Part shown: piece after piece, positions 52,603-64,000 of the stretch
How the letters are laid out: each line of letters starts with the position of its first letter
How positions within the stretch are numbered: the first letter of the stretch is position 1
Source: Paralvinella palmiformis
Taxonomy: Eukaryota > Annelida > Polychaeta > Terebellida > Alvinellidae
Assembly: GCA_025642065.1 (NCBI GenBank)
Contig: JAODUP010000512.1
Span: 383,668-447,667 of the forward strand
Direction of reading: 5' to 3'
DNA length: 64,000 bases
The notes under the pieces: generated by a model
What the model saw: only the letters and a program-made list of their open reading frames with translations
Database searches by the model: none
Told to the model about the DNA's origin: nothing
Position numbers and translations under genes: made by a program

Positions 52603-55600
52603 GCTCCTCAAGTCGCATCAGTAACTCAATGGCACCAAATGGACTCACTGATCTCAAACCACATAGCTACTCTTATTAAAATCACCAATTCTTTCAATAA
52701 AATACCTGATAACCAAAGACTACCCAGATGGAACACTAATAAAGCCAACTGGAAGATCTTCGCATATAAACTGCATGATCTCTCTTTAATACTCCCGGAC
52801 CCAACTCTCTCGGTTGATCAACTATTACAAGGTCTATCAGGAGACCTCCACGAAGCGGCCACCTTAGCAATCCCACTATCCACTCCCAGGCCCTTTAGGT
52901 CTCCACGTTCTTTCCTACCACCTGAGGCTAAACAATGGACGGGAGAGGTGAGTCGCCTCACCAAAATCTTCAAAGCAAGCCCTACTGCTAATAACAAAGC
53001 TGAACTCGGGGCAGCCCAACAAGAAACAACTTTTCATTGTGAAAAGCCAACAATGGGACCAATGGTGCAACAAACTCGCAGACATGAATGCCAAAGAAAT
53101 CAAAAACATAAAAGGGCATCCTACAGCAGTTAAAACCCTACTCCCTAATCAAGAAGCTAACAATCTCGCCAGGCACTTTTCCACCAGAGCCGCTCATGAC
53201 ACATTCCCTGAGGATGTTAAACATTCTCTTAAACAACTCCAGGGACAGAGACGTCAATCAGTACTCCAAGCGAAATTGGCAAGTACTGACACAGATGTAC
53301 CTTTCTCTGTTAACGAGTTTGAAGCAGTTCTACGAAAAAAAAAGGACTCTGCACCAGGAGAAGACACTTTCACTTTCTCCTTTTACACAAACGCCCCACC
53401 CTCCTTCGAGAAAAGAATCATTGATTTCATCAATAAATCATAAATCAAAGGTCCCCTCCCAGCTCAATGGAAAATTGCAATAGTCATTCCAATCCCCAAA
53501 CCAGGTGGATGGGGACACATACCTATTTCACTCCTCCCCACTCTATCAAAGATCACGGAACGCCTAATACTGTCCCGTCTGCTCTGGAACCTTCCCAAGC
53601 CGAGTAACTTATTTGGTTTCACCAAGGGAAGATCCACAGTTGATGCTATTCTCCTTCTAGTTAATCTCATCACTTACAGGAGGAAATATAGCAAAGATCA
53701 TAAAAAAGAGCATCTTTAACAGTTTACACCGTTTTCTTAGATCTAGAGAAGGCCTTTGAAAGAGCCGACCACCTCTCCATTTTAAACTCCCTTTCCTCTC
53801 TAGGTATCAAAGGTCGACTCATAGCCTGGATTGAAGACTTTCTCAGCAACAGAAACATAAAAGTTTCCTTCCAAGGTTGCTACTCTGATCCACATACTGT
53901 TAACATGGGTACTCCCCAAGGATCTGCCCTCTCCCCTACATTATTCAATGCATTAGTTACTCTCCTTATCTCCATCTCCCTACCACCATGCGTTGACATC
54001 CTTGCTTACTCACATGATGATCTGACAATCGTCTCGCATGGCAGACATGCTGCTAAAAAAACTTCAAATAGCCCTTAACACATTGGCCACAACCGCCAAT
54101 GACCTAGGTCTTTTCTTTTCATCAGCCAAGACCAAAGTCATGGTCTTCAACACCTCCCGTAAATTAGATATCTTCCATCTGGGTAAACAACCTATAGAAA
54201 CTGTCAAATACTACAAATACCTTGGCATAACCATTGACGTCCGCCTCTCATTTACTAAGCATCTTGCTGACACTAAACACAAAATATACAGTAGACTCAA
54301 TATGATAAAAATAATATCCAATTTAAAAATAGGACTCAACACCAAGATGCTTGTCACGCTGTACAAGGCATTAATACAATCAATTCTTTTATATGCAGCA
54401 CCGGTCCTCCTCCTAGCAGCTCCATCTGCAATAACAAATCTAGAACAGGCTCAAAGAACATGCCTACGATATGTATTTGGACTCCCCCAGGAGCCTCATC
54501 AGCACTCCTGCAGCAGGAATCAGGTATTCTTACTCTGGGCCAACTAGTTCGCATGGCCACCGCCAAGTACATACTCAGAACAGCTTCAAACCCAAACCCA
54601 GTCCCCAACATAACCAGAGTCCAGACAGAAATCCATAAAGACCCTAGAGTCCATCAAGCCATTTCCTGGTCAATGAAAGCCGCATGGCTCCAAAATGACA
54701 CTGGAATACCTCAAATACAACCCCCCGTATCCCAAGAATCTCCTCCCCATCAGGTCCTAATTAGCAATCCCATTAACAAATACCGACACCCACAAGAAGT
54801 AGCCAAAACAGCCTACAACAGGATTCTAGACCTAACTAACAGAAATAATCTACCCATTAATATATATACTGACGGCAGCACCCATCAGGACGGCAAGACC
54901 GCTTGGGCCTCTTATGTGCAGGAAGAGAACCTTAACATAAAAGGAAGACTTCCTGACAACACCCCCATCACACTAGCAGAGCTCCATGCCATACAGGCCG
55001 CTCTAGTTTGGAAACTCTCCAGACAGAACACAAAAGATATAATCATTCATTCAGACTCAATGGCCCTTGCCATTCTTCAGAATCGAATATATAAAACCTA
55101 CCCTGAAATAACATCAAAAATATTCAAATCAGCCAAACTCCTTCATAGACAAGGAACCCAAGCTACCATCCATTGGATTCCAAGCCATGTCGACCTTGAC
55201 GGAAACGCTGACAGACAGGCCAATATTTTAAATGCTGAGCAAACGGCAGGAGCCTATAGTCACCTTATAAAAAGTCATTTCTCTCAACAACTCCGTCGCA
55301 TAGCAACGGAAAACACATCCCCTCTCCAGAAATGGTATGACAAGACCACATTTCCCGGCCTCAACTACCTCCCTAACAGACAAGCAGACACTCGGCTCCG
55401 CCGACTACGTGTTTGTGTTTTTACCAAAAAATACGGAACAAATAACCGTCACAACACAATATGCCCTCACTGCCAACAAGACTTTACCCCCAATCCACTA
55501 CCTAATAAACTGCCCAGCTCACCCCACCTGCCGACAACGACTAAAGGACTAATTAACCCCTCAGCAACACAGCTGGACTGACCACGACATTGCCGCACTC

Positions 55601-55675
55601 CTCATCGGAAAGGCCACCATCATCCCAGACATTATTCTCCCTTTACTTAAGAAAGATCCATACATCTTCCACTAA
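52603..55675 (+). mobile_element. Non-LTR retrotransposon ORF2 remnant: reverse transcriptase plus RNase H
   Basis: Consecutive frames, broken by frameshifts near 53035, 53715, 54040, 54500 and 55450 and a stop at 53441, give RT blocks VFLDLEKAFERADHL, NMGTPQGSALSPTLFN and NDLGLFFSSAKTKVMVFN, then KYLGITIDVRLSF. The active-site box reads AYSHDDLTIV, one residue longer than Y-A-D-D, so it is inactive. An RNase H domain follows with its acidic set: IYTDGS, ELHAIQAALVW, SDSMALA and HWIPSHVDLDGNADRQ. After it come CPHCQQDF and, in the shifted frame, INCPAHPTC, a C-terminal zinc knuckle; a final frame ends TAA at 55673-55675. The endonuclease domain is absent. RNase H after RT points to the I/Nimb/Ingi/Loa side of LINEs; which clade is uncertain. 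Confidence 0.87.
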
Positions 55676-56140
55676 AATCAGTTATCATATAAAATATCCT
55701 TTTTATTTATTCTACTTCCAGAGGCTGTGCTCAGTAAGCGACAGCCTGGGGTTAAATACCCAAACTACACAAACAAAGCTGTGTCCAATGCCACCGCTCG
55801 AGATGCGATGCAGTGTTTCTATTCCTGAGTCAGGAGTACATATAATGCTTTACGAGCATACTGTGTCTGCTACAGTTATTTAAATGCTGGATAATCAGGC
55901 CAAACACCTAAACGGCGTGCCTCCAAAGACGCAAATAGTGTACGGAATATACAGCTCTAGATCAACTTTTCTTAGAACGCGTGGACCTGGAAACATACAG
56001 TCTCCACGCACAGAAAAAGGAACATCTCAACCGCAGCATAATATGCCTTGTGATATTTGCTGGAGGGTCAAATACCTCATAAGCATACAAATCCAATAAA
56101 TTCTATGACCTACTCGTCACCAACCCTTTATATCAAATAT
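55676..56140 (+). other. Probable 3' UTR or flank of the RNase H retrotransposon
   Basis: Sequence after the last RT-side stop has no open frame of note. The 3' end of the element was not found: no poly(A) or simple-repeat tail is obvious. Confidence 0.3.
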
Positions 56141-56419
56141 TACAAAATTGGTAAAAAGAAAACACGAACCTCAATCTCTGGCACGGGAAATGTGTGTTTT
56201 AGCTGTGTATAATAAGGCACAGAGAATCTCGAACCGTGAATTCAAACTCTGGACGTTTCTTCAGGGGATTGAATCCAGAGTGGCGACTTTTCTTGCTGAG
56301 ACATGTGTAATGTCTCACCAGTCCCAAGGCCGCCAAGCAAAATCAAAATGCGAATCACCTACAGCCGTGCAGTTTGGGCGTGTGCGCGCGTGTTTTATTT
56401 TAACCATACAAACAAAAGT

Positions 56420-56495
56420 TTACGTCGGATTAGAACCTAGAACTGAGAATTGCACATTTACAGCGTTTTGCCACAACAGCTGCGCTATCGGGTGT
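56420..56495 (-). mobile_element. tRNA-like SINE head, unassigned family
   Basis: On the minus strand CGATAGCGCAGCTGTTGTGG (A-box region) is followed about 45 bp later by AGGTTCTAATCCG (B box). Confidence 0.5.
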
Positions 56496-57800
56496 TCCGT
56501 CGATACACAGTTTAATACAGCGATTAGTGTTCATCGAAACGAATACAACAATTCCAAGATAAATACAAGACAATTCAGATTGTATAATTCCGATATTTGA
56601 ATATATTTCCTAAATTGTTGGAGCTCCATATTTCGGGCTGTCGTAAGCCAGTAATTGGTCCATGTTAATGTAGAAGCATATTGTTTGCATTGTGTACGGA
56701 ATTGGGAGAGGAAATATTTTATTCTACATACGTACCTCATACGGTCTATTTTTCAACAACAATACCCTGCTAGTTCTCGCAAGTCTCTATCTGAAAACTG
56801 TGAAAATAAATACTGCCATAGTCCTGCAATACATTTTGTATGGATGCCATTCGACAGGTCTCATCCATTCTATGGTTTACTTTCTGAAGCATCCTTGATG
56901 CTTCCTATAATATATTTACCATTAAATATGCGAATTTGTGTTAGTATTATGACTCGGAAAAATGAAAAAGAGGGAGACAGTCACAACTCTGAGATATCTA
57001 AGGGCAGCACCAAAGGTCATGAAATGATATATACAGTACAACACGGTTATAGGGAACTATTTTATGGGTCGCTAACGATAGAGTTATAGCCACTAATTCG
57101 GTATTAGACTGGGTATAGTTTATCCGCTAGATGGCAGTGTTACGTGTCACTATTTTTAACCCTTCGCCAGGTGTCTCTCCGATGCAACCTATCTTGTACA
57201 AGGTTTATTTTGCCGATACATGTCATAAAACAGTTGTAAATGTCAACAGCATAATGTATTTTTTGCATGAAGTTGCACCGGATGTGGACAGTATGAGAGT
57301 CAAACTGTCTACTTATTGTTAACAATTTCTAAACGAGCGTATACCCCAACTGTCAAAACTAAGTTTATTTCAAAGATGCTATACAAAATAAAATGTATCA
57401 AATCTGTTTTGACTTACTCTAGCCGATTCTGTGATCAAATAAAATCGATTATGTAAGCAGCTTAAACATGATATAAAACTAGGTTAGATCGTGTTTTGCG
57501 GTTCGATGCCGTTAAAAGGACAAAACTTTTCCGTGGATTGATTTCTCGACTCACAACATCGTGGGTGGTTGACCACGTTAAACGACACGGAATTAATTAA
57601 AAAGGGGGGGGGGACTTCAACGATTCCCCGATGACGTAACGACTGACATTGTTGGCTGGTAACCACCCTCGGGGCGTTTCGGCTCCATCGTTTCGTACTG
57701 CTCACCTGTGAGTGGTGGGGTTGGGGTAGGAGGAGATCTAAATAGCCAGTCAATTAAGAGGTACCACAATGGGTGCGCTGGCACTTTCGTGTGTTATATC

Positions 57801-57829
57801 TCGTTTCATGATCATAGATCATGAAACGA
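57801..57829. repeat. Perfect 13-bp inverted repeat with 3-base loop
   Basis: TCGTTTCATGATC, ATA, then its exact complement. A hairpin could form in DNA or RNA; nothing nearby explains it. Confidence 0.85.
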
Positions 57830-58059
57830 AATAAATGAATCAAAGATCTAGCATCCACCGGATCACATTATAGTTCGTCTGCTTTGAGGAAGTACTCTGC
57901 TCTGTAGATCAGCAACGAAGTGCCGTAGGGTTGTCTAAGTGTGTAGCCCCATTACGAACCTAGTTCTAGGACACTGAATGGTCTAAATTCAATCTAGATT
58001 AGGGGGGGGGGGTATTCTTTGAGAAAATGGCCGAATTTATGGTCATTTATTCGTTATAA

Positions 58060-58093
<34 letters not shown>

Positions 58094-58284
58094 TCTTATC
58101 GTTTCCTTTATGGAGGTTATCTAAGCTCGTTGTAATAAGTCCCAAATATTCCGTCAGAAAAATGCAAACCAGTATCACGAACCATCTACATGTAGGAGAG
58201 CAGATTTTAAACTCTCCCTAACCCCCCTCCCTGAGGTGTATTCCAGCAGAAACATATTGTGGGATATACCTAGGAGCTATAATA

Positions 58285-58580
58285 AACCCAACCAACACCT
58301 GGTGAATCAGTAAATGATGAGATCCAACAAGTATCTGGTGAAATGATGAGGTTAATTTATCAGAACCTGAAGAATCAGCTGGGAGACTGAACGAGTATCT
58401 AGCGGCAATCAGGAAACTTACTCAGGATAGTCTGAGTTAGAATGAAGTGATGCGACCAGCATGTGGTGAGTCAGTAATGTGATCTAAACGATATCTTGAA
58501 GGTCATTCCGAGGTGGTCCAACCAGCACGTTTCGGTCGTTCAGGAGATATAACCGGTATATGGTGATTCACCAAGGAGAT
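58285..58580. repeat. Degenerate repeat built on C-TGGTGA(A/G)TCA words
   Basis: The words CACCTGGTGAATCAG, GTATCTGGTGAAATG, GCATGTGGTGAGTCAG and GTATATGGTGATTCACC recur at irregular intervals. The unit is probably about 40-60 bp, but the copies are too diverged for firm boundaries. Confidence 0.45.
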
Positions 58581-59370
58581 AGACAACGTTGCAGAAGCCT
58601 AATTAATACTCGATCATCTTAAAATATTGGATATTTTGATATAAAAATACCTATCATATAAATTTGATATATGTATGCGAATGTTCATCAATTTAGATTT
58701 CTAGAGCACCTAAGTTTATGGAAGATGAACTTAGTTTATGGCAACCACAACTGCAATTCATAATAAAATGAAGAATAGGGCATGGGATGGGATCCCGGAT
58801 TGCCGATGAGCTCTCAATGCTCTGGTTTATTAAAAGAGGACCAAACCAGCTGAAAAAGGAGAAGATTTTGTTTTCCATTCAATAAAGTAAAGGCTGAAGA
58901 ACGTATCATAGTTTAGTACTCGTCATACAAAATACAGCACTTCTGTCCATTTTATATGTTTTGAAAGCAATTAATAACAGTTTGTAAATTTGATTTGTTT
59001 AGTTATTAGTATATTAATATATAGACCTATACTTATTGTTCTTATTGTGTGCTAAGATGAAAGTGTTGTGTTTGGTAATGAAGTCAAACTGATGGTTCTA
59101 TTGTTACAGGCATCCACCATAACATTGCTGAGGCACAAAACAGGACCAGGGAGGGAGTCGAAGGTAGGAACTTTAAGTTCACTGGAAAGTCTGATCCTTG
59201 GGATAATGGGGAAAACAACGTCTCATGGTTGGTAGAAGTAGCTCATAACTGTAAATTGACATTAGATTGGTATACCCAAATAATGTCTTTATTGCTTTAG
59301 CTGTCTATAATTAATTTTATATTCATAAACACAAAAACACTCACAAATGCTCAGACACAGCATTTTGTTG

Positions 59371-59398
59371 TATATATATATATATATATATATATATG
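59371..59398. repeat. (TA)n microsatellite
   Basis: A short pure TA run. Confidence 0.9.
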
Positions 59399-60059
59399 GA
59401 TGTCCATATATTCACTCAATTCTTTTGTATCTCACAAGAATAAAAGGTGGAGTCCCATGAGCCTTTGCATATCTGTTAACATATATATATCTATATGCAG
59501 AAAACACATCTCTGGTTAATATATACTACCAAAAGGCCATAACAAGGTAATTTTTTGGCTTAGGTCCACCAAGATTGGAAATTCAATTTTGTGCAACCAG
59601 TATTTTGTATACCGTAGGTCCCGCCCATTACGCCGAGGACGGTTTTTAGGCCTAAAATATCATGATTTATGGTATTACCGTCCAATAAGCCGACCTAAAA
59701 TTCTGAACTTTTCCTTGCAGTATTTCAAGGTGACGTTTTGAACACAGAAATAATTTTGCTTTCATCATTCGTTATTCATACCAATGTGTTTTGTATACTG
59801 TCAATAGATCAAGGCAAATTATAACCATCTTTTACACAAACTGTTAGCGCATACGTAGGATCTCAAACTTAAATTAACGGCGTGATTAAACATTTAATGA
59901 GCGGTATATGAAGTCAATGACTTAGAAGTAATTAAACATATTGTCTACTGAGCCTTTGATTGTACATTTTGGTCACTAACCCGGCAATAACCAAGACAAT
60001 GTAAATTACCGTTATTAGTATAAATATGCCCAGACAAAATATGTATTTGTGGGCACCCT

Positions 60060-60944
60060 AATGTCTAGGCCGCCAAAATTCGGACTGGAGCATTGCATCC
60101 AAGTCGTTGATCTCCACAGCAACCCTGTAAGACTTGGTCCAGGCATCTGTTTGGGAAACAAATTCCAACTCGTGCACCCTTACATCTTCATTGGTCAAAA
60201 ACTGCCTAATCTTATCGTCTTTAATGTCGTTGTGTACATGGAATACAAACAGTTCGTAACGTCTGGATCCAGCTCGTATCAGTGTACTCTGTTTTGTACC
60301 ATAAACAACCTTAGGCTTGGGTCGAGATGAAGAGTCTCGTCCCTGTTGGACAATGTGACCTCTTTAATTGGTCGGGTGTTAACATAAAACCATCACCGCA
60401 CTTGCACCTGTGGCCTTATCAGTAACCCCACTAAGTGGAGGAAGAGCTACGGATAGTGCAGGCAATGCAGAATTATCCTGTCTGATGACGTTGCAATTGA
60501 CAGTCACAGCATCTGCATTAGGTGAAACCACACTAGCGTATGTTTGTCGTGATGAATGATATACCTGGGTCATTTGTCTCTCGATGCGATTTACTCTATC
60601 AAGGAGAGAGAATGTCTCTGTTTCCCCACATGCTTGACGTCTGGAACTTGATCCATATTCACAGCCACAAAGACGTAGGACAATGCTGTATCCGCAAATA
60701 TTGCATCAAGTGTCTTGCTGCTCCTCATAATATCATCCACTTCTTTCTCGTTGGCATGCATTAGTCCTTTGTTAGTTCTGCTTTCGAAAGTTGGCAGTCC
60801 CAGAGTCTCAGCAGAATAGAAGTCTAGAAGAACTGACTTGATGCTGTCCGACAGATGTCGTTTCATATGATGAAACATGTACATCAACAACTCATTAATT
60901 ACAAGCTGAGAGCCACCTTCCTTTCGTTTTGCAGTCATCTTCAA
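60060..60944 (-). pseudogene. Broken ORF1-like gene of a retroelement
   Basis: The minus strand starts at an ATG (60944), MKMTAKRKEGGSQLVINELL and onward. It contains SIKSVLLDFYSAET, a SRTNKG linker, DIMRSSKTLDAIF and FVAVNMDQVP. After a frameshift near 60606 comes a coiled-coil start (LLDRVNRIERQMTQVYHS) and a linker. After two in-frame stops near 60376 and 60361 comes a C-terminal block: YELFVFHVHNDIKDDKIRQF, VRVHELEFVSQ, AWTKSYRVAVEINDLD and SEFWRPRH. This order (N-terminal helical domain with DFY-x-E, coiled coil, RNA-binding-like domain ending in FW/W-P) is one I recall from ORF1-type proteins of mollusc and cnidarian non-LTR elements. The function, nucleic-acid chaperoning, is inferred. 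It is not functional as it stands. Confidence 0.6.
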
Positions 60945-61609
60945 AGCATACAGTCAACAACAATCACCATATGGTTCCTGGCGCAATGGTACGTTATGAT
61001 AGTAATATCAAAACTACTCCTTGGGTGGCAGCACTTGCGCTGCAGTCGTCCGAGGAAGTTTCAGTCCAGCGTTCAAATTTGATGAATTACAACAAAAATA
61101 ACAAATTAACCAACATTTATTTTGATAAAACAAACTATGAATGAATACAGAATAATAAAACAAACTACTATACAAGCAAAAATATATCCTACTCATAATA
61201 AAAACTATGCTACTAAACTATATATATTGCAGTATAAAAATATTTGAACAAAGTAAAGACTATAATACTACTTTCTTTGCAAACAAATCTAAATACCTAT
61301 ACACTAGTTTCAATAACATATTATAATTCTACTATGTATATTTATTATTCATAAATATACTTAAATATATATAAACTTACTAATTTCGTACTATTATTAA
61401 ATTCTTTTAACAGATGAGCCTAATATAAAGCAGAAGTCAGACACATCTGCAAAATTAAAACCAGACCTCCAGCATAGATGACATCCCACAAATATTAAAA
61501 AATATATAAGAAGAGCAAGAGAGCACCAGTTTAATAAAAATGTCAATAATTGTGAAAGGAGAAAGATGACACGCAAGACTTTTCATATTAAATGTGAAAA
61601 GATAAACTG

Positions 61610-63778
61610 TGATATTAAAATATTTTTACGAGAAGAATCATAGTAAGCTATGACAGAAAATATTGTTTTGATAAGTTGAAGACTGTAAACATCTGATTGA
61701 TAAACACATTCCCAAATCAAAATCACATATCCAAAATGAGAAAAAACGACCAATCTACATGACAGCAAAGGCTAGAGAGAAGGTCAGATTGAAGAAAGCT
61801 GCTTTTTCCACCTGGCAATGCACCAGAAGTGGACAAGATTATAAGCAATATACCAAAGCGAGAAATCAGGCAAAATGGGAGTGTCATAAGGCACAAAAAG
61901 AGTTTGAGAAGAAATTAGCAAAAGAGTGCAGGAAAAACCCAAAGGCCTTCTATAAATACGCACAATCTAAACTTAAGACAAGAACAGGCATTGCACACTT
62001 AACCAGAGAAGATGGTAATTTCACTACAACAGACAAGCAGAAAGCGGATGTATTAAACAATTTTTTCTCTTCTGTATTCACAAGAGAAGATAGAAACAAC
62101 ATGCCAGATACATTCACAAGCCGTACAGACAGTGAATTGATGGACATAAAATTTACACCAGGAGATGTAACAAAGAGGCTATCCAAAATGAATCCAAACA
62201 AATCCCCAGGACCGGATGGAGCTGCACCCAGAGTATTAAAGGAACTACAAGAAATCATAGACGAACCACTATTCCTGATTTTTAGACAGTCTGTTTATCT
62301 GGGGAAATACCAGTTGGCTGGAAGATGGGGCTGGGGTCTCCCATTTTCAAGAAAGGTAACAGCCACCAAGCCAAAATTTACAGACCAGTAAGCCTAACAT
62401 CAATCATCTGTACGACTCTAGAGTCGATTATCAGGGACCATATCATACATCATATGGTTGAAAACCAACTGCTCACAAAATGCCAACATGGCTTCATCAA
62501 AGGTTGCTCCTGTGTCACTCAACTGTTGGCAGTCCTGGAAAAATGGACAGAAGCACTGGATATAGGAAATAATATAGATGCTGTATATCTTGATTTTGCA
62601 AAAGCATTTGACTCTGTTCCGCATCAGCGACTCCTGATGAAAATCAAATGATATGGCATATTGGGTAAAATATGGAAATGGATAGAGGACTTTTTATTGC
62701 AGAGGAACCAGCAAGTAATGGTCAATGGCATGAAGTCACTGGTAGCGCTTGTTCTGAGTGGCATCCCTCAAGGGAGTGTGTTGGGGCCATTGCTGTTTAT
62801 CTGTTTCATTAACCACATGCCAGAGGTGGTCCACTCAAGCATACAGATGTTTGCTGATGATACAAAGATTTTTAGAACAGTGAACAACCCAGAACAAGCT
62901 CATCTACTACAAGATGACTTGGATGCCCTCGAAGAATGGTCTAACGTATGGCAGCTGAGGTTTAGTACGGAAAAATGTAAAGTTATGCATCTTGGTAGCC
63001 GAAATAAACGCATAGAGTATCACATGCACAAAGAGGGAGCTCAGGTTAACTTAGAGACCACAGAACTGGAAAAGGATCTTGGTGTTTATGTTGACACCAA
63101 GTTAACATTCAGTATGCATTGTGAAAAAAGGTAAATATGGCGAACAAACTATTAGGCCTTATCAGAAGATCATATGTGTACCTTGATAATGCGACAGTAA
63201 AACCCTTGTACACCTCTCTTGTTAGGCCACATCTCGAATATGGAAACACCGCCTAGTGCCCAGTATTCAGAAAAGACTGTGAACTGTTGGAGAATGCCCA
63301 ACGTCGAGCAACAAAACTAGCCCCGGCATTGAGGGACCTGTCCTATGTTGATAGAATTAATGTCCTAGATCTACCCAGCCTCTACTATAGACGAGCTAGA
63401 GGTGACATGATAGAGACATATAAACACATGTCTGGAATCTATGCAGTAGATACTGAGTACATCAAACCAGATAAATCACTCACTAGGGGTCACAGTTTCA
63501 AATTAAAGAAAGAAAGGTCAATGAAAAATATCAGGCAACAATACTACAGCAACAGGATACTAAACTCATGGAATATGCTGCCTGCTGAAGTGGTTAGTGC
63601 ACCCTCACTAAATGCCTTTAAAAACAGGCTGGATAGTCACTGGCGGCAGTATAGATATAGCCAACACTCGGTACATGATGCATATAATGTAAACAAGTCT
63701 AATTTAGAAAGGCCCCGACCTGATACAGGCTATGTAGCCTAACCAAAATCAGAAGCGGATGATTGATTGATTGATTGA
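61610..63778 (+). mobile_element. 5'-truncated CR1/Jockey-like LINE, reverse transcriptase remnant
   Basis: The coding signal starts near 61690 (HIQNEKKRPIYMTAKAREKV), typical of the segment after the endonuclease. RT blocks follow in order: LSKMNPNKSPGPDGAAPRVL, then after a frameshift near 62330 IYRPVSLTS and AVYLDFAKAFDSVPH, a TGA at 62649, SGIPQGSVLGPLLF, the intact box MFADDTKIF, and LGVYVDTKLTFSMH. After a second frameshift near 63132 come VRPHLEYGNTA, a TAG, LENAQRRATKLAPALR, YYSNRILNSWNMLPAEVV and the end TGYVA-stop at 63742. An (ATTG)n tail lies at 63753-63776. There is no endonuclease. It is less decayed than the 27 kb LINE. Confidence 0.88.
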
Positions 63779-64000
63779 ATAAAAGCTCATAGTCAAAGTT
63801 ATCATTCGACACCAAAATATTGGACTCACTTTCCTGATCTATATTTTACTAAAGCTGAGATTCCATATATGATATATGCGGTATGCGACATGCGGATACG
63901 CCAGAAATGGAACAGCATGTAAACAGACGAGCGCGATTCCATATGTCCGGATGCGGCGTGCGATTTGTCCTGCGGCTGGGTATCGACGCGGATATGGCAA
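63779..64000. other. Window end, repeat-like sequence
   Basis: ATGCGG/ATGCGAC words recur (63885-63970), suggesting the edge of a further repeat that runs beyond the window. No gene seen. Confidence 0.3.

Larger units (their letters stand above)
56500..59109. other. Intergenic stretch, no gene seen
   Basis: Open frames of up to 144 codons (56655-57089) look random. Noted items are a perfect hairpin (57801-57829), two G runs (57603, 58003), a TA run (58063-58092) and weak internal repeats (58285-58580). Confidence 0.45.

Noticed and set aside
56148..56600. 150-codon + strand frame
   Set aside because: It runs antisense through a tRNA-like SINE head; no motif.
57019..57090. Transposon end starting CAGTACAACACGGTTATAGG
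   Set aside because: No matching inverted end nearby; similarity to pogo ends is only general.
59617..59700. Pogo-like transposon end (CCGTAGGTCCCGCCCATTAC)
   Set aside because: It resembles the CAGTAGG ends, but no inverted partner was found within the next kilobase.

Overview
The window reads as nuclear DNA of an invertebrate animal, most probably a mollusc or related lophotrochozoan. The evidence is short exons with GT-AG introns, long TA, CA, GATA and ACTC microsatellites, many tRNA-derived SINEs, 5'-truncated non-LTR retrotransposons and pogo-type DNA transposons. No prokaryotic, viral or CRISPR feature was seen. The species assignment is inference.

Three protein-coding genes can be supported. 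(1) The 3' end of a TJAP1/BEGAIN-type coiled-coil gene lies on the + strand (five exons, 473-4882) and begins upstream of the window. (2) A complete four-exon TMEM160-like mitochondrial membrane protein gene lies on the + strand (15759-17174) and includes a 25-nt micro-exon. (3) A complete three-exon gene on the - strand (44536 down to 38926) encodes a predicted 155-residue secreted protein. It has a signal peptide, one six-cysteine module and an extremely Lys/Arg-rich tail. I cannot place it in a family, and it is the most interesting item here. Its first exon sits at the edge of a 4 kb CpG-rich block (44.3-48.3 kb), probably its promoter and 5' region. A TATA plus initiator pair at 34.23-34.26 kb, inside another CpG-rich block, suggests a further + strand transcript whose product I could not identify.

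The rest is intergenic or intronic and dominated by mobile elements. Non-LTR retrotransposon remnants lie at 23.0-24.0 and 27.4-28.1 kb (same family, - strand), 52.6-55.7 kb (reverse transcriptase plus RNase H, + strand) and 61.6-63.8 kb (CR1/Jockey-like, + strand). A broken ORF1-like gene lies at 60.06-60.95 kb on the - strand. A dead pogo/CENP-B-type transposase C-terminus lies at 12.28-12.71 kb. Small DNA transposons with terminal inverted repeats lie at 3692-4110, 29203-29558 and 38238-38787. Two SINE families recur, one with at least six good copies, two of which have clear target-site duplications.

Tandem repeats include a four-copy 33-bp array (14.5 kb), a two-copy 53-bp array (19.24 kb), a degenerate roughly 40-bp array (20.1 kb) and a roughly 17-bp minisatellite (41.6-42.1 kb) split by a SINE. 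A 167-bp direct repeat separated by 1,304 bp (51.1 and 52.4 kb) lies just upstream of the RNase H retrotransposon. All functional statements come from reading the translation by eye; no database search was run.
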